Source: Bolinopsis microptera
Lineage: Eukaryota > Ctenophora > Tentaculata > Lobata > Bolinopsidae
DNA length: 64,000 nt
Direction: 5' to 3'
Assembly: GCF_026151205.1 (NCBI RefSeq)
Contig: NC_087079.1
Location: 1,054,001-1,118,000, forward strand
Shown: piece by piece, positions 44,905 to 58,100 of the stretch
Layout of the letters: every line of letters begins with the position of its first letter
Numbering within the stretch: position 1 is the first letter of the stretch
Translations under genes and position numbers: made by a program
Notes under the pieces: model-generated
What the model saw: the letters and a program-made list of their open reading frames with translations, nothing else
The model's database searches: none
Told to the model about the DNA's origin: nothing

Positions 44905-47900
44905 ATGTTGAACAAATGGATGTTCGATAAAAAGAAGCTGCGACAAACACCAAGTCAGAGTGATGGGGTTGATTATTTGACTGAGATACTTTATCGAAAA
45001 GAAGGTCGGTTAATTTTATATGTTAAGATTTAGAACTACCAGGCAGATGTGTGCTGCACTATAGCCAGGTTTTGAAGTAGCCTTTTATTGACAACTTAGT
45101 GCTTATTCTTATTCTTAAGCATTGCAGTGAAAAATGTTGATAACTTTGCGAACTGCAATAGCGTAGAGTGCAGTTGGGTTTCAAGTTTTGTCGAGATGGC
45201 CATGTGGCCATAATCCTATTATTATTATTATTATTATTATTATAACTTAATTTGTAAGTCTGTTTTTATCATAAAAACAGAAAGGTTCATTTCTTTCACT
45301 ACGGTATAGTAATATTTCATATTTGATATTTTCAGGTGCAAAATTTATCCAAGCAGCAGTAAAAGAACTTCGGCTTACTCATGATACCATGGCAACTGGT
45401 TGTGTATTCTTTCACAGATTCTTTATGTTCCACTCCTTTGAAAAATTCAACAGGTATGTGTGTTGAGTGATGATACGATGCAATCTTAAAAGTTTTAAGT
45501 CGCGAATCAGACAATTGTTTTGTCTGGAAACTGTTTTATTCATTGCCTAATAGATTTCAATAATATGATTTAAAACAGGTGGGTGATGGCTGCATCCTGC
45601 TTGTTTCTAGCTGGCAAAGTGGAAGAAACGCCCAAACTTAGCAAGGATATTGTACGGACAGCTAAGCATCTGTTGAGTAAGGAGCAGTTCACAGCATTTG
45701 CATTGAATCCAGTCGATGAAATGCTTCTTTACGAAAAGATTCTTCTCCAGGTGAACTTCTTTACTTTTTTCTGCTTTTTTGTTTGAAGTATATCTTTACA
45801 ACCTTGAAGTGATATTGAAAACTATCTTGTGCTTAGCTTCCAATTTAATACTCCTCACATTTTATTTTTAACAGCGAATTTAAAATAATCACACATTTTA
45901 TTTCAGACAGTGAAGTTTGACTTCAATATAATTCACCCATACAAGTTTATATTGAAGTATGCGAAGCAGTTCAGGGGAGAAAAAAATCGCAAAAGTGACG
46001 TGGTTCAGGCAAGATTTATATTTTGAAAGTACAATCTTGCAAAGTAAAACTGATGATTAGTTATCACTGCAATTATAACGCTAATTTACGTTTGAAAGCC
46101 GATAATTGAAAATAAGTCATCTGTTTTAAGTTCCATTCGGATTTCAGCTTCATGTTATATAATAAAGCAGTTACCACTTCTTAGGCCTACTGCAATTAAC
46201 AAACATTAGCTATATTATATGTCACCTAATTAGTTCCCCAACGTTTTAAGGTGCTCATGCTATATAATAAGTCATAAGTGTTAATAACAATTAATCACTT
46301 CTGAAATGCCAACACAACATTATATTTTGTATAATTAGTACTAGAACTAGAACATTATTCTGATGAAATTATAAATACCTCTGTTCTTTAAGTGTTACTA
46401 TCAAGTCCATAACACTTCTTTTCAGATGGCATGGAACTACTGTAACGAATCTTTCTGCACGCCTGTGTCCCTGCATTACACGCCTGATGTTATTGCGGGT
46501 TAGTTGAACTAGTGTCTTGGTTAAACTTACTTTATCAAGAGCTTTCTGAGATGGTCAAAACTTATTATTTTATAATAAGTTATAAATAGTATTTTAAATA
46601 TACTCCTGAAACTGTTTTCATGACTCCTGAAACTGTTTTCATGACTCCTGAAACTGTTGTCATGACTCCTGAAACTGTTGTTATGACTCCTGAAACTGTT
46701 GTCATGACTCCTGAAACTGTTGTCATGACTCCTGAAACTGTTGTTATGACTCCTGAAACTGTTGTCATGACTCCTGAAACTGTTGTTATGACTCCTGAAA
46801 CTGTTGTCATGACTCCTGAAACTGTTGTCATGACTCCTGAAACTGTTGTTATGACTCCTGAAACTGTTGTCATGACTCCTGAAGCTGTTGTCATGACTCC
46901 TGAAACTGTTTTCATGACTCCTGAAACTGTTGTCATGACTCCTGAAACTGTTGTCATGACTCCTGAAACTGTTGTTATGACTCCTGAAACTGTTGTCATG
47001 ACTCCTGAAACTGTTGTCATGACTCCTGAAACTGTTGTCATGACTCCTGAAACTGTTGTCATGACTCCTGAAACTGTTGTTATGACTCCTGAAACTGTTG
47101 TCATGACTCCTGAAACTGTTGTCATGACTCCTGAAACTGTTGTCATGACTCCTGAAACTGTTGTTATAACTCCTGAAACTGTTGTCATGACTCCTGAAAC
47201 TGTTGTCATGACTCCTGAAACTGTTGTTATGACTCCTGAAACTATTGTTATGACTGCTGAAACTATTGTTATGACTCCTGAAACTGTTGTCATGACTCCT
47301 GAAACTGTTGTCATGACTCCTGAAACTGTTGTCATGACTTCTGAAACTGTGACCCTCAGGAGCGTTGCTCACACTGTCTGCTAAGCGGTGTAAGTTCAGC
47401 ATTAGTCTCTCTAAAGACGTAGAGAAGGATGATCTGTACGAACAGATTGACGCCCCTTGGTGGGGCTATCTCATTGAGGTAAAGACGAACCAGTCTAAAT
47501 CAAATGTTGGTCCTTCTTATGTTTATTTTGATGCAATGAAACACAATCTTACTATATATAAAGCGAGACGATATATATATGTGTATATATCCGTGCCATT
47601 TTACTGACACCACGGCATCAACTTTAACGCGACTTTCCGCAAAAACCGTAAAACATATACAACTGAAACTTTTTTGACTGGGTCAAATGCTTTAATGGCC
47701 TTCAAATCAGCATGAAAAAATAAAAAATTGGCCAAGGAATAATAATTTTAGTGCCCAAAATTTGGACTCTCAAGTGGTGTCAAAAACGCGAATTAAATAG
47801 GTAATAATTATTTTAGTCTCTCGAGTCTTGACACCACTTTAGGGTTAGACGGGTTCCTGCTAGTTAGATATAATGTCTATTATATATAATTTAATATATT

Positions 47901-48436
47901 GTAGAAAAGTAGAAAAGACATACAAATTGTTTTGCTCATCTTTTTATAGTAAACAAAATTGTATTTAAAAATTGAATTAATATATTTTTCATCAATTATT
48001 GGAAACTAATTTCATGTTATTATATTTTCAGAGTTCCACCTCGGTAGACGACATAGAGGAGATTCAGAACATAATGCAGCGTCTCAGTGAAGAGAAAGCA
48101 GATCTTTACGAGGACGAGGTGGACGTTACAGCCTGCGACTCACCTGGTAACGAGGACAACGAACTGTCAGACGTTGACATAGAGGATGTAGCGCCGCCTC
48201 CCCCACCCCGCGATAACAAGCGACACATTCCTGGACTTGAGCCAAGTCAGCATGCGTCAAAACGCGCGGCGCTAAGAGACAGTGCTCCGAGTAATGGGAG
48301 TAAAGCAGACAGTATTCCCATGTTAGGAGAATCACACCCCCCTCCTCCTCCTGCACCCCCTTCAAGAAGGAGGGAGTCGGGGAGACACAGCAGGGACAAC
48401 CCCGGCATATATGATCCTAGCAGGGGTTTCTTATAG
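44905..48436 (+). CDS. CCNK: Cyclin K
   Basis: Seven exons: 44905-45004, 45336-45453, 45579-45750, 45907-46008, 46426-46498, 47360-47478 and 48032-48436. Phases agree throughout, giving 362 aa. The N-terminal cyclin box matches cyclin K closely: TPSQ..G, YRKEGAKFI, DTMATGCVFFHRFFMFHSF, CLFLAGKVEETPK. The second fold contains PYKFILKYAKQ and the PWWGYLIE segment. The acidic, Pro-rich tail (PPPPPRD, PPPPPAPPSRRRES) is much shorter than in vertebrates. Cyclin K activates CDK12/CDK13 to phosphorylate RNA polymerase II in the nucleus. Intron 4 begins GCAAGA after CAG, a GC-AG intron. Intron 5 is filled by a 21-nt minisatellite. The last coding bases and stop are triplicated in the 3' UTR. Confidence 0.92.
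45215..45242. repeat. (TTA)n microsatellite in CCNK intron 1
   Basis: About nine ATT/TTA units. Confidence 0.85.
46602..47355. repeat. 21-nt minisatellite in CCNK intron 5, reaching the acceptor
   Basis: About 35 units of ATGACTCCTGAAACTGTTGT plus C. The last, degenerate unit runs into the acceptor CCCTCAG at 47359. Because 21 is a multiple of three, several frames stay open on both strands as seven-residue repeats (MTPETVV, HDNSFRS). I read these as shadows and not as a protein. Confidence 0.95.
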
Positions 48437-48590
48437 CTCCAACTTTTCAGTCTACTTTTAAACAACCCCGGCATATATGATCCTAGCAGGGGTTTCTTAT
48501 AGTTCCAACTAAAAGTCTACTTTTAAACAACCCCGGCATATATGATCCTAGCAGGGGTTTCTTATAGTTCCAACTAAAAGTCTACTTTTA
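48395..48590 (+). repeat. CCNK coding end and stop triplicated
   Basis: The last ~42 nt of coding sequence plus TAG (stop at 48434-48436) recur with stops at 48500-48502 and 48564-48566, in ~64-66 nt units that include AAAGTCTACTTTTAAAC. No further gene is seen between 48590 and 49199. Confidence 0.95.
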
Positions 48591-49199
48591 AACGTGCCCA
48601 GAATTAGGTACCCTTGTTAGAGTTGAAATGCTCAGATCCCAGGCAGGGACTATAATATCATCTAGACTATATTCTAGTCTATCCAATATATAGTATCTAT
48701 ACTATCTAGACTATCAGCTATAATACTAATTTACTATCTGGATTATCTAGTCGGTAATGACTAATGTTATCAGATATAATGATGTTCATTGTTCAGGGTT
48801 ATAAGAACTGATAATAATAATTCACGCATCTTTAAATTCTTCAAGGGGTAAATATTTAATACAGAATAATGTTAGTTAATAACCTTACTCGCTGTGAGGT
48901 GTCTCTACTTAGAGATCAGGTGAATGAAAATAACTCTCATTACAACTATTACTGTTTGTTAATTAATTTTAATTTATAACCAACAATGTTTTACTGTTTA
49001 ATGAAGGTCGCTTTGGTCGGTAATAATATAATTGTATAATATCATGGTTCGTTACCAAGGGGATTATTACTCATAATAAATGTATTATTCTCAACCTAGA
49101 TTGGAAATGATGGCAATATATCTGGCAATATATCTCGTTATAATGTGATGACGTCACTGTGATATAATCTCCCGTTCCTATGGTTACTAGCTCACTTAC

Positions 49200-52100
49200 A
49201 TGAGATTAAGTGATAACGTACAATCTTTCCAATGCTGGGATGAACTCGTTGAAGAATGTCAAGGTACAAATTTAAAGATTTAGATGCTATTAATAAAATC
49301 AACTTCTCGTTGATTTAGCCATTTTACGAAACGAAAATGGGTAAAATAACGCCTGTAAAACTGAGAATAATGTCCGTAGAAAGAACACGTGACACAGTTT
49401 TCCTCTGTTAGGTGAACTTAAGTTTGTGGACGAGGTGAAGAGTTACTTCACACAGCGTAAGAAGCTAGAAGAGGACTATGCTGAGAGCATCAGACGTCTT
49501 GACTCCCAGTTTATTAAGCAATGTAATAACCTGACTACTACTTACGGGACTAAAACATGGTTAAAACTACTGGACCAGAGCTCCAGAGCTGCAGACTGTA
49601 TGAGCAAGGGGGTGGAGACCTTCGAGACGGTAATTAGTTGCTTAATCAATTAATTAGTTAATGAGTTACCTTCGAGACGGTACGATTATTTGCTTAATCA
49701 ATTAATTAGTTAATGAGTTACCTTTGAGGCGGTACAATTAGTTGTTTAATCAATTAATTAAATAATGAGTTACCTTTGAGACGGTACGATTATTTGCTTA
49801 AACAATTAATTAGTTAATGAGTTACCTTTGAGGCGGTACAATTAGTTGTTTAATCAATTAATTATTTAATGAGTTACCTTTAAAACGGTACGATTAGTTG
49901 TTTAATCAATTAATTAGTTAATGAGTTACATTCGAGACGGTACAATTAGTCGTTTAATCAATTAATTAGTTAATGAGTTACCTTTGAGACGGTACAATTA
50001 GTTGCTTAATCAATTAATTAGTTAATGAGTTACATTCGAGACGGTAATTAATTGCTTAATCAATTAATTAGTTAATGAGTTACCTTTGAGGCGGTACAAT
50101 TACTTGTTTAATCAATTAATTATTTAATGAGTTACCTTTAAAACGGTACGATTAGTTGTTTAATCAATTAATTAGTTAATGAGTTACCTTTAAAACGGTA
50201 CGATTAGTTGTTTAATCAATTAATTAGTTAATGAGTTACCTTTAAAACGGTACGATTAGTTGTTTAATCAATTAGTTAGATAATGAGTTACCTTTGAGAC
50301 GGTACAATTAGTTGCTTAAACAATTGATTATTTAATGAGTTACCTTTGAGGCGGTACAATTAGTTGTTTAATCAATTAAATATTTAATGAGTTACCTTTG
50401 AGACGGTACAATTAGTTGCTTAATCAATTAATTAGTTAATGAGTTACCTTTGAGACGGTACAATTAATTGCCTAATCAATTAATTAGTTAATGCGTTACT
50501 TTTTAGACGGTACGACTCAATTAGTTCGTTAATCAATTAATTAGTTAATGAGTTACTTAATTTATTTACGAGTATCGTGCCGTTTAAATTTTCATAGTCA
50601 ATATTTTTTCATCATTTATCGTCATTTATGTAATAAAAGGTTATTATTATTATAAAACAGGATCTTACCGACAAAAATGATTCTTAAAAATACCTTAATG
50701 CGGTAAACTGTACCTTTGAAACAGATTCTCCCAACATCTGTTGCATGCAGCTATATCTCCAATTTCGTTCAATTCTTTGCACCTTTCATACAATGCTTTG
50801 TTGCTTATCATACCTTTAGGCCATTTGATGTTTAAAATGGACCTGAGGTGTCTACGATGAAGTGTGTCCATTTTCTCCATGGTTGCTTTCTTAATAGGAC
50901 TCCAACTATTTGAGTTATAAATCAATACAGATACAACTTGAGCATCATATAACCTCAGCTTTCTTTCAAGGGAAATTTCAAGGGAAATTTTCTTACCGGA
51001 CAACCATACTTTTTCGAAGTTCTTAAAAGCAATCTCAGCTAGGATTCTCCTTCTTTGAATGTCCTTCTCAGACTATTAAAACATGTTTTTTAAAGCTCCT
51101 GCTACTGTAAACTTTAACTTGATTTAACAACCCCCTCCCGGCCCCCCCCCCTCCTCCAACTATTGCAATATGTTTTCAGGAGATTTTACCTGGAATAAGT
51201 GCGGTATCAGAAAAGAAGAAGAAAGCGATAATAGATCTGGTAACAACTAAAAACAGACTAGAATCTCACATGTCATTGGTCGGGAAGGATATCACAAAGT
51301 TACAGAACTCTATTGAAGATTTCGCTAAAGCAACAGAGGCTAACAAGATTAAATACGAGGAGGGGACGAGAGAAAGGTCAAATATTGATTATAAGGAGAA
51401 ATACAAAACAAGGTCAGTGTTATCGATTAAAATACAATTACTGCTGTAAAAACTAAATAGACATTTGTTGTTCACAGAAGTTATTAATTGATTAAGTTTA
51501 CTAATTAATAATTGATGGCAGTCATGTACTAATTATTACAGTGAGATTAATTATCTCCGGGTAACAAGTTCTAGAGTAGATTTATACGTATGCCCCCCCC
51601 CCCCTCCTCACCGCTCCCTCCTCCAGCCCCCCTCCCAGAACTCCAGAAATCAGTCATTAATATTACAGTGAAACCTCTATATTAATGTATTGACTTTAAT
51701 ATTGGGTACAGGAGTTATGCAGCACATAAATTACAAAACTCTTCTGATAGGTTCGTATCGAACGCAGCGAAACTTCAAGAGTACAACAACGACTATAACA
51801 TCCTTCTAAACGTAGTGTCAATGCATGAGGTGTCGTATATCGAGCACATCCTCCCTGCCTGGATAGACTACCATCAACATCTCCTCACTAACCAGGTCCT
51901 TAACCGTTAGTCTATTAATTAATTAGTCTATTAATTAATTAGTTTATTAATTAATTAGTCTATTAATTAATTAGTACATTAATTAATTAGTCTATTAATT
52001 AATTAGTCTATTAATTAATTAGTCTATTAATTAATTAGTCTATTAATTAATTAGTCTAATAATTAATTAGTCTAATAATTAATTAGTCTAATAATTAATT

Positions 52101-55100
52101 AGTCTAGTAATTAATTAGTCTAGTAATTAATTAGTTTATAATTAATTTGGACTTTATAGAGAAGTGTCGACTGTTGCAATCCTATCAGACATCTAAGGAT
52201 GACCTGATTAAAGCAGTCCAGCCCCAAGTTCGTTCTGGTAGAGTTTGGAGGCCTGAGACAGAACTGGAAGAGGCCAGAAGAGATTTGGTCTGTGAATCGG
52301 TGCGGGGGATGGTGCAACCTCAAAAAAGAGTTGGCATCGGTTTTGGTGACTGGAAAAAACCTTGGGAGAGGATGGAGAGCGGGAAAGAGAGAGGGAGGTT
52401 ATGCTGAGAGTGAAGGAGAACATTGAAAGAGAGAGGGAGGTGCAAGTAGGTTCTCTGGAGATGCAGAGCAGGTGGGGTGAGTGGAGAGAGCTCGTAATGA
52501 AGACGGATTTGAGCTGGCATACACTTTTTAAGTATGGTGACTCACTTATTGGGTTCATGCTAAGTGCTGTGTACGGCACCCTCTTAACCCCCTCTATGGT
52601 TTCCAAGTGGAGTGAAGATGAGGATGGGAAGTGCAAGTTATGTGAGGAGAGGATGGGCACAGGGGTCGACCGAGGGCAGGATTTTCGACCGAGGCCGAGG
52701 CCGAGGAAAATACAGTTAGTTAAGACCGAGGCCGAGGACAACCGAGGTTTCTTTTTTTTGACCGAGGCCGAGGCCGAGGCCGAGGAGTGCAAATTTTGAC
52801 CGAGGCCGAGGCCGAGGCCGAGGAATTTTGGCAGAAAAATTGTTGGAAAAAAGGGCATTGTTTATTAGGAAAAGCGCACTGTACCTGGATAGTACCTCAC
52901 AGTCTGAAGAAGACGATGAATTCGAAGAAAATAGTGAGAAGATAAGGAGGGAAGCTAACAGATACTTAAAAGACTCTCGAGTTGATTTATCATTTCAACC
53001 ATTAGTTTTCTGGAAAGCTAATAAGCAGAGCTATCCGAACCTTGCTGAGTGTTCAAGGAAATATATATCTGCGCCGGCGAGCTCAGCAGCACCAGAGAGA
53101 TTGTTTTCTACAGCAGGGCACATCCTGAAGTTAAATCGCCTCAGCCTTAAGCCAACAAACTTTGAGGGGTGCTTGTTTCTCAAAAAGAACATCGGAACAT
53201 TTGGGGACGACTTCGGCCCCTGTCCAAATGAATTTGAAGCCCCAAATAAAGAGGACTGTCCCCCTTCTGAGCTGTGCACAGAAGATTATTCTGATTCAGA
53301 GTGCTCAGATATTGTCATTTCATCAGACGATGAATCTTAGACTATGATATTTTTAGTTTTGTGTCCTGGTCAATTGGTCGTTTTATTTTCAATTTTACAA
53401 ATTCGTTTACATAAACCTCTGTAAGTCTGTAGAAAAATTCCCAAAATTTCAAGAAAAATCCTCGGTCAAATCCTCGGTAAAATCGTCAAATTTCGCCGAG
53501 GCCGAGGAATTTCGAATCTATTTTTGACCGAGGCCGAGGCGAACCGAGGAATTGTCCTCCTGACCGAGGCCGAGGCCGAGGCCGAGGAAAAATCGCCATT
53601 CCTCGGTAAAACCGAGGCCGAGGCCGAGGACTCGGTCGACCCTTGGATGGGCACCATTCAGCACATTTTGGCTGGGTGTAAGGTGGCCCTTAGTCAAGGA
53701 AGGTATAGATGGCGGCACGACAAGGTTCTGAAGCAGATCTCTGAACAGGTTGTCTTCCATTGTGATCGCCGAGTGAACACTTATAAGAACAAGGCCGGCG
53801 ATGGAAGGCAGTTCATTGATTTTGTTCCTGCTGGGAAAAGAAAAGCAGGTACAGACGACCGGAAGGAGAGTCGTGGTTTTAGGATCCTGAGTGGGTATCG
53901 GGATTGGATAGTGCTGTCAGACCTTGAGGGGCAGCTTAAGTTTCCCAGTGAGATTGTGGAAACACGGCTGAGGCCGGACCTTGTGATATTCTCAAGGTCG
54001 GCAAAGACAGTTATTTGGTGGGAGCTAACAGTACCATCTGAAGAGCGGATCGCTGAATCGCACGAGTACAAGCTCGACCGATACAGCGGTCTGCAGGCTG
54101 AGATTCAGGCAAAAGGTTGGTGCTGTTATAATGCCGCAGTCGAAGTTGGAGCTAGGGGAGTGGTTGCGCAGAGTTTGGAGAGAGCTGCGAGGAGGATTGG
54201 TTTTAGGGGAAGAGAGCTGAAGAAGCTGGTACGGGACAGCGGGAAAGAGGCAGCCCACTGTTCCAGATGGATTTATTTGTTATCGAGAAAGAGGGAGTGG
54301 GAGTTCAGGAAGGTTGGAGCTTGAAAGTTCACTATAACATCTAGAGGTACCATAAACGTTATCTCGTCGCCAATTGCGAGCTCTAACGGGTCTCCTCAAG
54401 TGACTCTCGGATCAGATGGTGGTTCAAGGGTGGACTGCTGGGGCGCCTGACAGGAAACCGTATTGCGATTAAAGCCCCGAAACGGTGTCAGGTTGGTAAC
54501 TGATGATTCTGATCCATGCTCCTGTGAGTTTGCTGTTGTATCTCAACTCGCTAAACTGAGGCATCTCCGCATCTTGGGTGAATATGCGTACATCTTCATA
54601 CTAAACCCAGGTGTGGCATGTGTCAGTGAATACGGGCGAGCGGATGCAATAGCGAAGGTGGTGTGGCAAGGCCTAAAAGACACAGTCAGATAGTTGTCAG
54701 CTCGCTGACTGTAAGGGAGAAGGTATATCCGTATTTCGCTGCTACTGATGCAGTCCTTGATCTGGCAATCAAGGCTTCTCTGTTTTTCGTCTAACTATGT
54801 ACCGTTGGGCTTGTGGAACCCTTAGGGGGGACATACATAGGTTAGAATGGTTTTGCGCACCAAGAGGAGTGAGGGAATGAGGGTTGAAGAGAGAGAGCTA
54901 GAGAGTTGTTAGGGTGGTTAGGATCAGTAGGTGGAGTGTTTGGTTGGAGCGTTCTGTTTTTGCTGTATAGCATTTTAGTCACTCCGCAGTTTATTAACTG
55001 TGTCTCAACTCTGAACCTCCGAATAAGTGCCTACAGGTTTACTGAAGGCACAAGGTTTGCTTCCTTTATCATATTTTATAGATAGACAAGGTTATTGGGA

Positions 55101-58100
55101 TATTAACAATATCAAATCCGAAGATTGATTGGGGACCAGCTTTGCTTACTGGCCAATGTTTACTTTAGATATTATATATTATTATAGATACAAAATTGAT
55201 GTAAAAAAGTTGCACAAAATACTCAGTAACTCCTAACCTCTATATGACTGATAAATGATAAATGTGACCGCCCCTCAGATTGCTGATATCAAGTCATTGC
55301 TGAGGTTTAGTTTCGAGATACTTCTCCATCATGACGAGGGTTACACGCTGGCTATGTCCAACATCTACTCTTACATCAGCAAGATTAATTTCGACTCTGA
55401 GTACACCGACTTCACCTTGTCCCACGACCGGTGCAACACCTTGAAACCATGTAAGTAACTATGGTAACTATGGTAACTATAGTAACTATGAGTACACCGA
55501 CTTCACCTTGTCCCACGACCGGTGTAACACCTTGAAACCCTGTAAGTAACTATGGTAACTATGGTAACTATAGTAACTATAGTAACTCTGAGTACACCGA
55601 CTTCACCTTGTCCCACGACCGGTGTAACACCTTGAAACCCTGTAAGTAACTATAGTAACTATAGTAACTATAGTAACTATAGTAACTCTGAGTACACCGA
55701 CTTCACCTTGTCCCACGACCGGTGTAACACCTTGAAACCCTGTAAGTAACTATAGTAACTATAGTAACTATAGTAACTATAGTAACTCTGAGTACACCGA
55801 CTTCACCTTGTCCCACGACCGCTGCAACACCTTGAAACCCTGTAAGTAACTATGGTAACTATGGTAACTATAGTAACTCTGAGTACACCGACTTCACCTT
55901 GTCCCACGACCGGTGCAACACCTTGAAACCCTGTAAGTAACTATAGTAACTATGGTAACTATAGTAACTCTGAGTACACCGACTTCACCCTGTCCCACGA
56001 CCGCTGCAACACCTTGAAAGTTGAAACCCTGTAAGTAACTATAGTAACTATAGTAACTCTGAGTACACCGACTTCACCTTGTCCCACGACCGGTGTAACA
56101 CCTTGAAACCCTGTAAGTAACTATAGTAACTATAGTAACTATAGTAACTATAGTAACTCTGAGTACACCGACTTCACCTTGTCCCACGACCGCTGCAACA
56201 CCTTGAAACCCTGTAAGTAACTATGGTAACTATAGTAACTATAGTAACTCTGAGTACACCGACTTCACCTTGTCCCACGACCGGTGCAACACCTTGAAAC
56301 CCTGTAAGTAACTATAGTAACTATGGTAACTATAGTAACTATAGTAACTCTGTGTACACCGACTTCACCTTGTCCCACGACCGGTGCAACACCTTGAAAC
56401 CATGTAAGTAACTATGGTAACTATGGTAACTATAGTAACTCTGAGTACACCGACTTCACCTTGTCCCACGACCGGTGCAACACCTTGAAACCCTGTAAGT
56501 AACTATGGTAACTATGGTAACTATAGTAACTATAGTAACTATAGTAACTCTGAGTACACCGACTTCACCTTGTCCCACGACCGGTGCAACACCTTGAAAC
56601 CCTGTAAGTAACTATAGTAACTATGGTAACTATAGTAACTATAGTAACTCTGAGTACACCGACTTCACCTTGTCCCACGACCGGTGCAACACCTTGAAAC
56701 CCTGTAAGTAACTATAGTAACTATGGTAACTATAGTAACTATAGTAACTCTGAGTACACCGACTTCACCTTGTCCCACGACCGGTGCAACACCTTGAAAC
56801 CCTGTAAGGAACTATGGTAACTATGGTAACTATAGTAACTCTGAGTACACCGACTTCACCCTGCCCCACGACCGGTGTAACACCATGAAACCCTGTAAGT
56901 AACTATGGTAACTATGGTAACTATGGTAACTATAGTAACTCTGAGTACACCGACTTCACCTTGTCCCACGACCGGTGTAACACCTTGAAACCCTGTAAGT
57001 AACTATGGTAACTATGGTAACTATAGTAACTCTGAGAACACCGACTTCACCTTGTCCCACGACCGGTGTAACACCTTGAAACCCTGTAAGTAACTATAGT
57101 AACTATAGTAACTATAGTAACTCTGAGTACACCGACTTCACCTTGTACCACGACCGGTGTAACACCACGAAACCCTGTAAGTAACTATGGTAACTATGGT
57201 AACTATGGTAACTATGGTAACTATAGTAACTCTGAGTACACCGACTTCACCTTGTCCCACGACCGGTGTAACACCTTGAAACCCTGTAAGTAACTATGGT
57301 AACTATGGTAACTATAGTAACTCTGAGAACACCGACTTCACCTTGTCCCACGACCGGTGTAACACCTTGAAACCCTGTAAGTAACTATAGTAACTATAGT
57401 AACTATAGTAACTATGGTAACTCTGAGTACACCGACTTCACCTTGTCCCACGACCGCTGCAACACCTTGAAACCCTGTAAGTAACTATGGTAACTATGGT
57501 AACTATAGTAACTATAGTAACTCTGAGTACACCGACTTCACCTTGTCCCACGACCACTGCAACACCTTGAAACCCTGTAAGTAACTATGGTAACTATGGT
57601 AACTATAGTAACTATTTACTATAGTAACTCTGAGTACACCGACTTCACCATGTCCCACGACCGCTGCAACACCTTGAAACCCTGTAAGTAACTATGGTAA
57701 CTATAGTAACTATGGTAACTCTGAGTACATCGACTTCACCTTGTCCCACGACCGCTGCAACACCTTGAAACCCTGTAATTAATTAGTTAATTACGTGCTT
57801 TAAGTATCAATTAATAACGGTATGAAATGTTTGCTGTTGGATCCCGAAAAACGATTTTAAATAACTTATATCAAGAAATTATCAATATTTATCATATTAT
57901 TTTATGTCGAGTCAGTACATTACGTATTTGAAGGTGGATATGCAAGTTATTACTCCTTTTAGGTAACGAGGAGTAGTAACTATAGTAACTATTACTCCTG
58001 TCAGGTAACGAGGAGTACAACACGTCTCTCCAGAAGTACACCTCTCTAAACCTGCCCATAAAGCAGCTAATAGTTAACGAGCTGACTGACTACACACTGC

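Larger units (their letters stand above)
52147..54830 (+). mobile_element. 5'-truncated LINE with CCHC knuckle and PD...E endonuclease-like domain, split by hAT
   Basis: With the hAT insertion set aside, one frame runs across both sides. Left of the insertion it has VRSGRVWRPETELEEARRDL, SRWGEWRELV and the CKLC half of a knuckle. Right of it are HILAGC, then RYRWRHDKVL, then RPDLVIFS...VIWWELTVP and EVGARGVVAQS. CxxC-H-C followed by RHD and PD...E is the arrangement of the C-terminal restriction-like endonuclease in R2/NeSL/Hero-type LINEs. The RT core is missing, so the copy is truncated. The right end is approximate. Confidence 0.7.

Noticed and set aside
46527..47402. 250-290 aa frames with seven-residue repeats on both strands
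   Set aside because: The 21-nt intron minisatellite is divisible by three, so every stop-free frame stays open. The location is inside CCNK intron 5.
53524..53645. TEAEAEAEE-type N-terminus of the frame continuing to 54324
   Set aside because: These residues come from the hAT subterminal GGCCGA repeats. The LINE protein proper resumes at about 53646.
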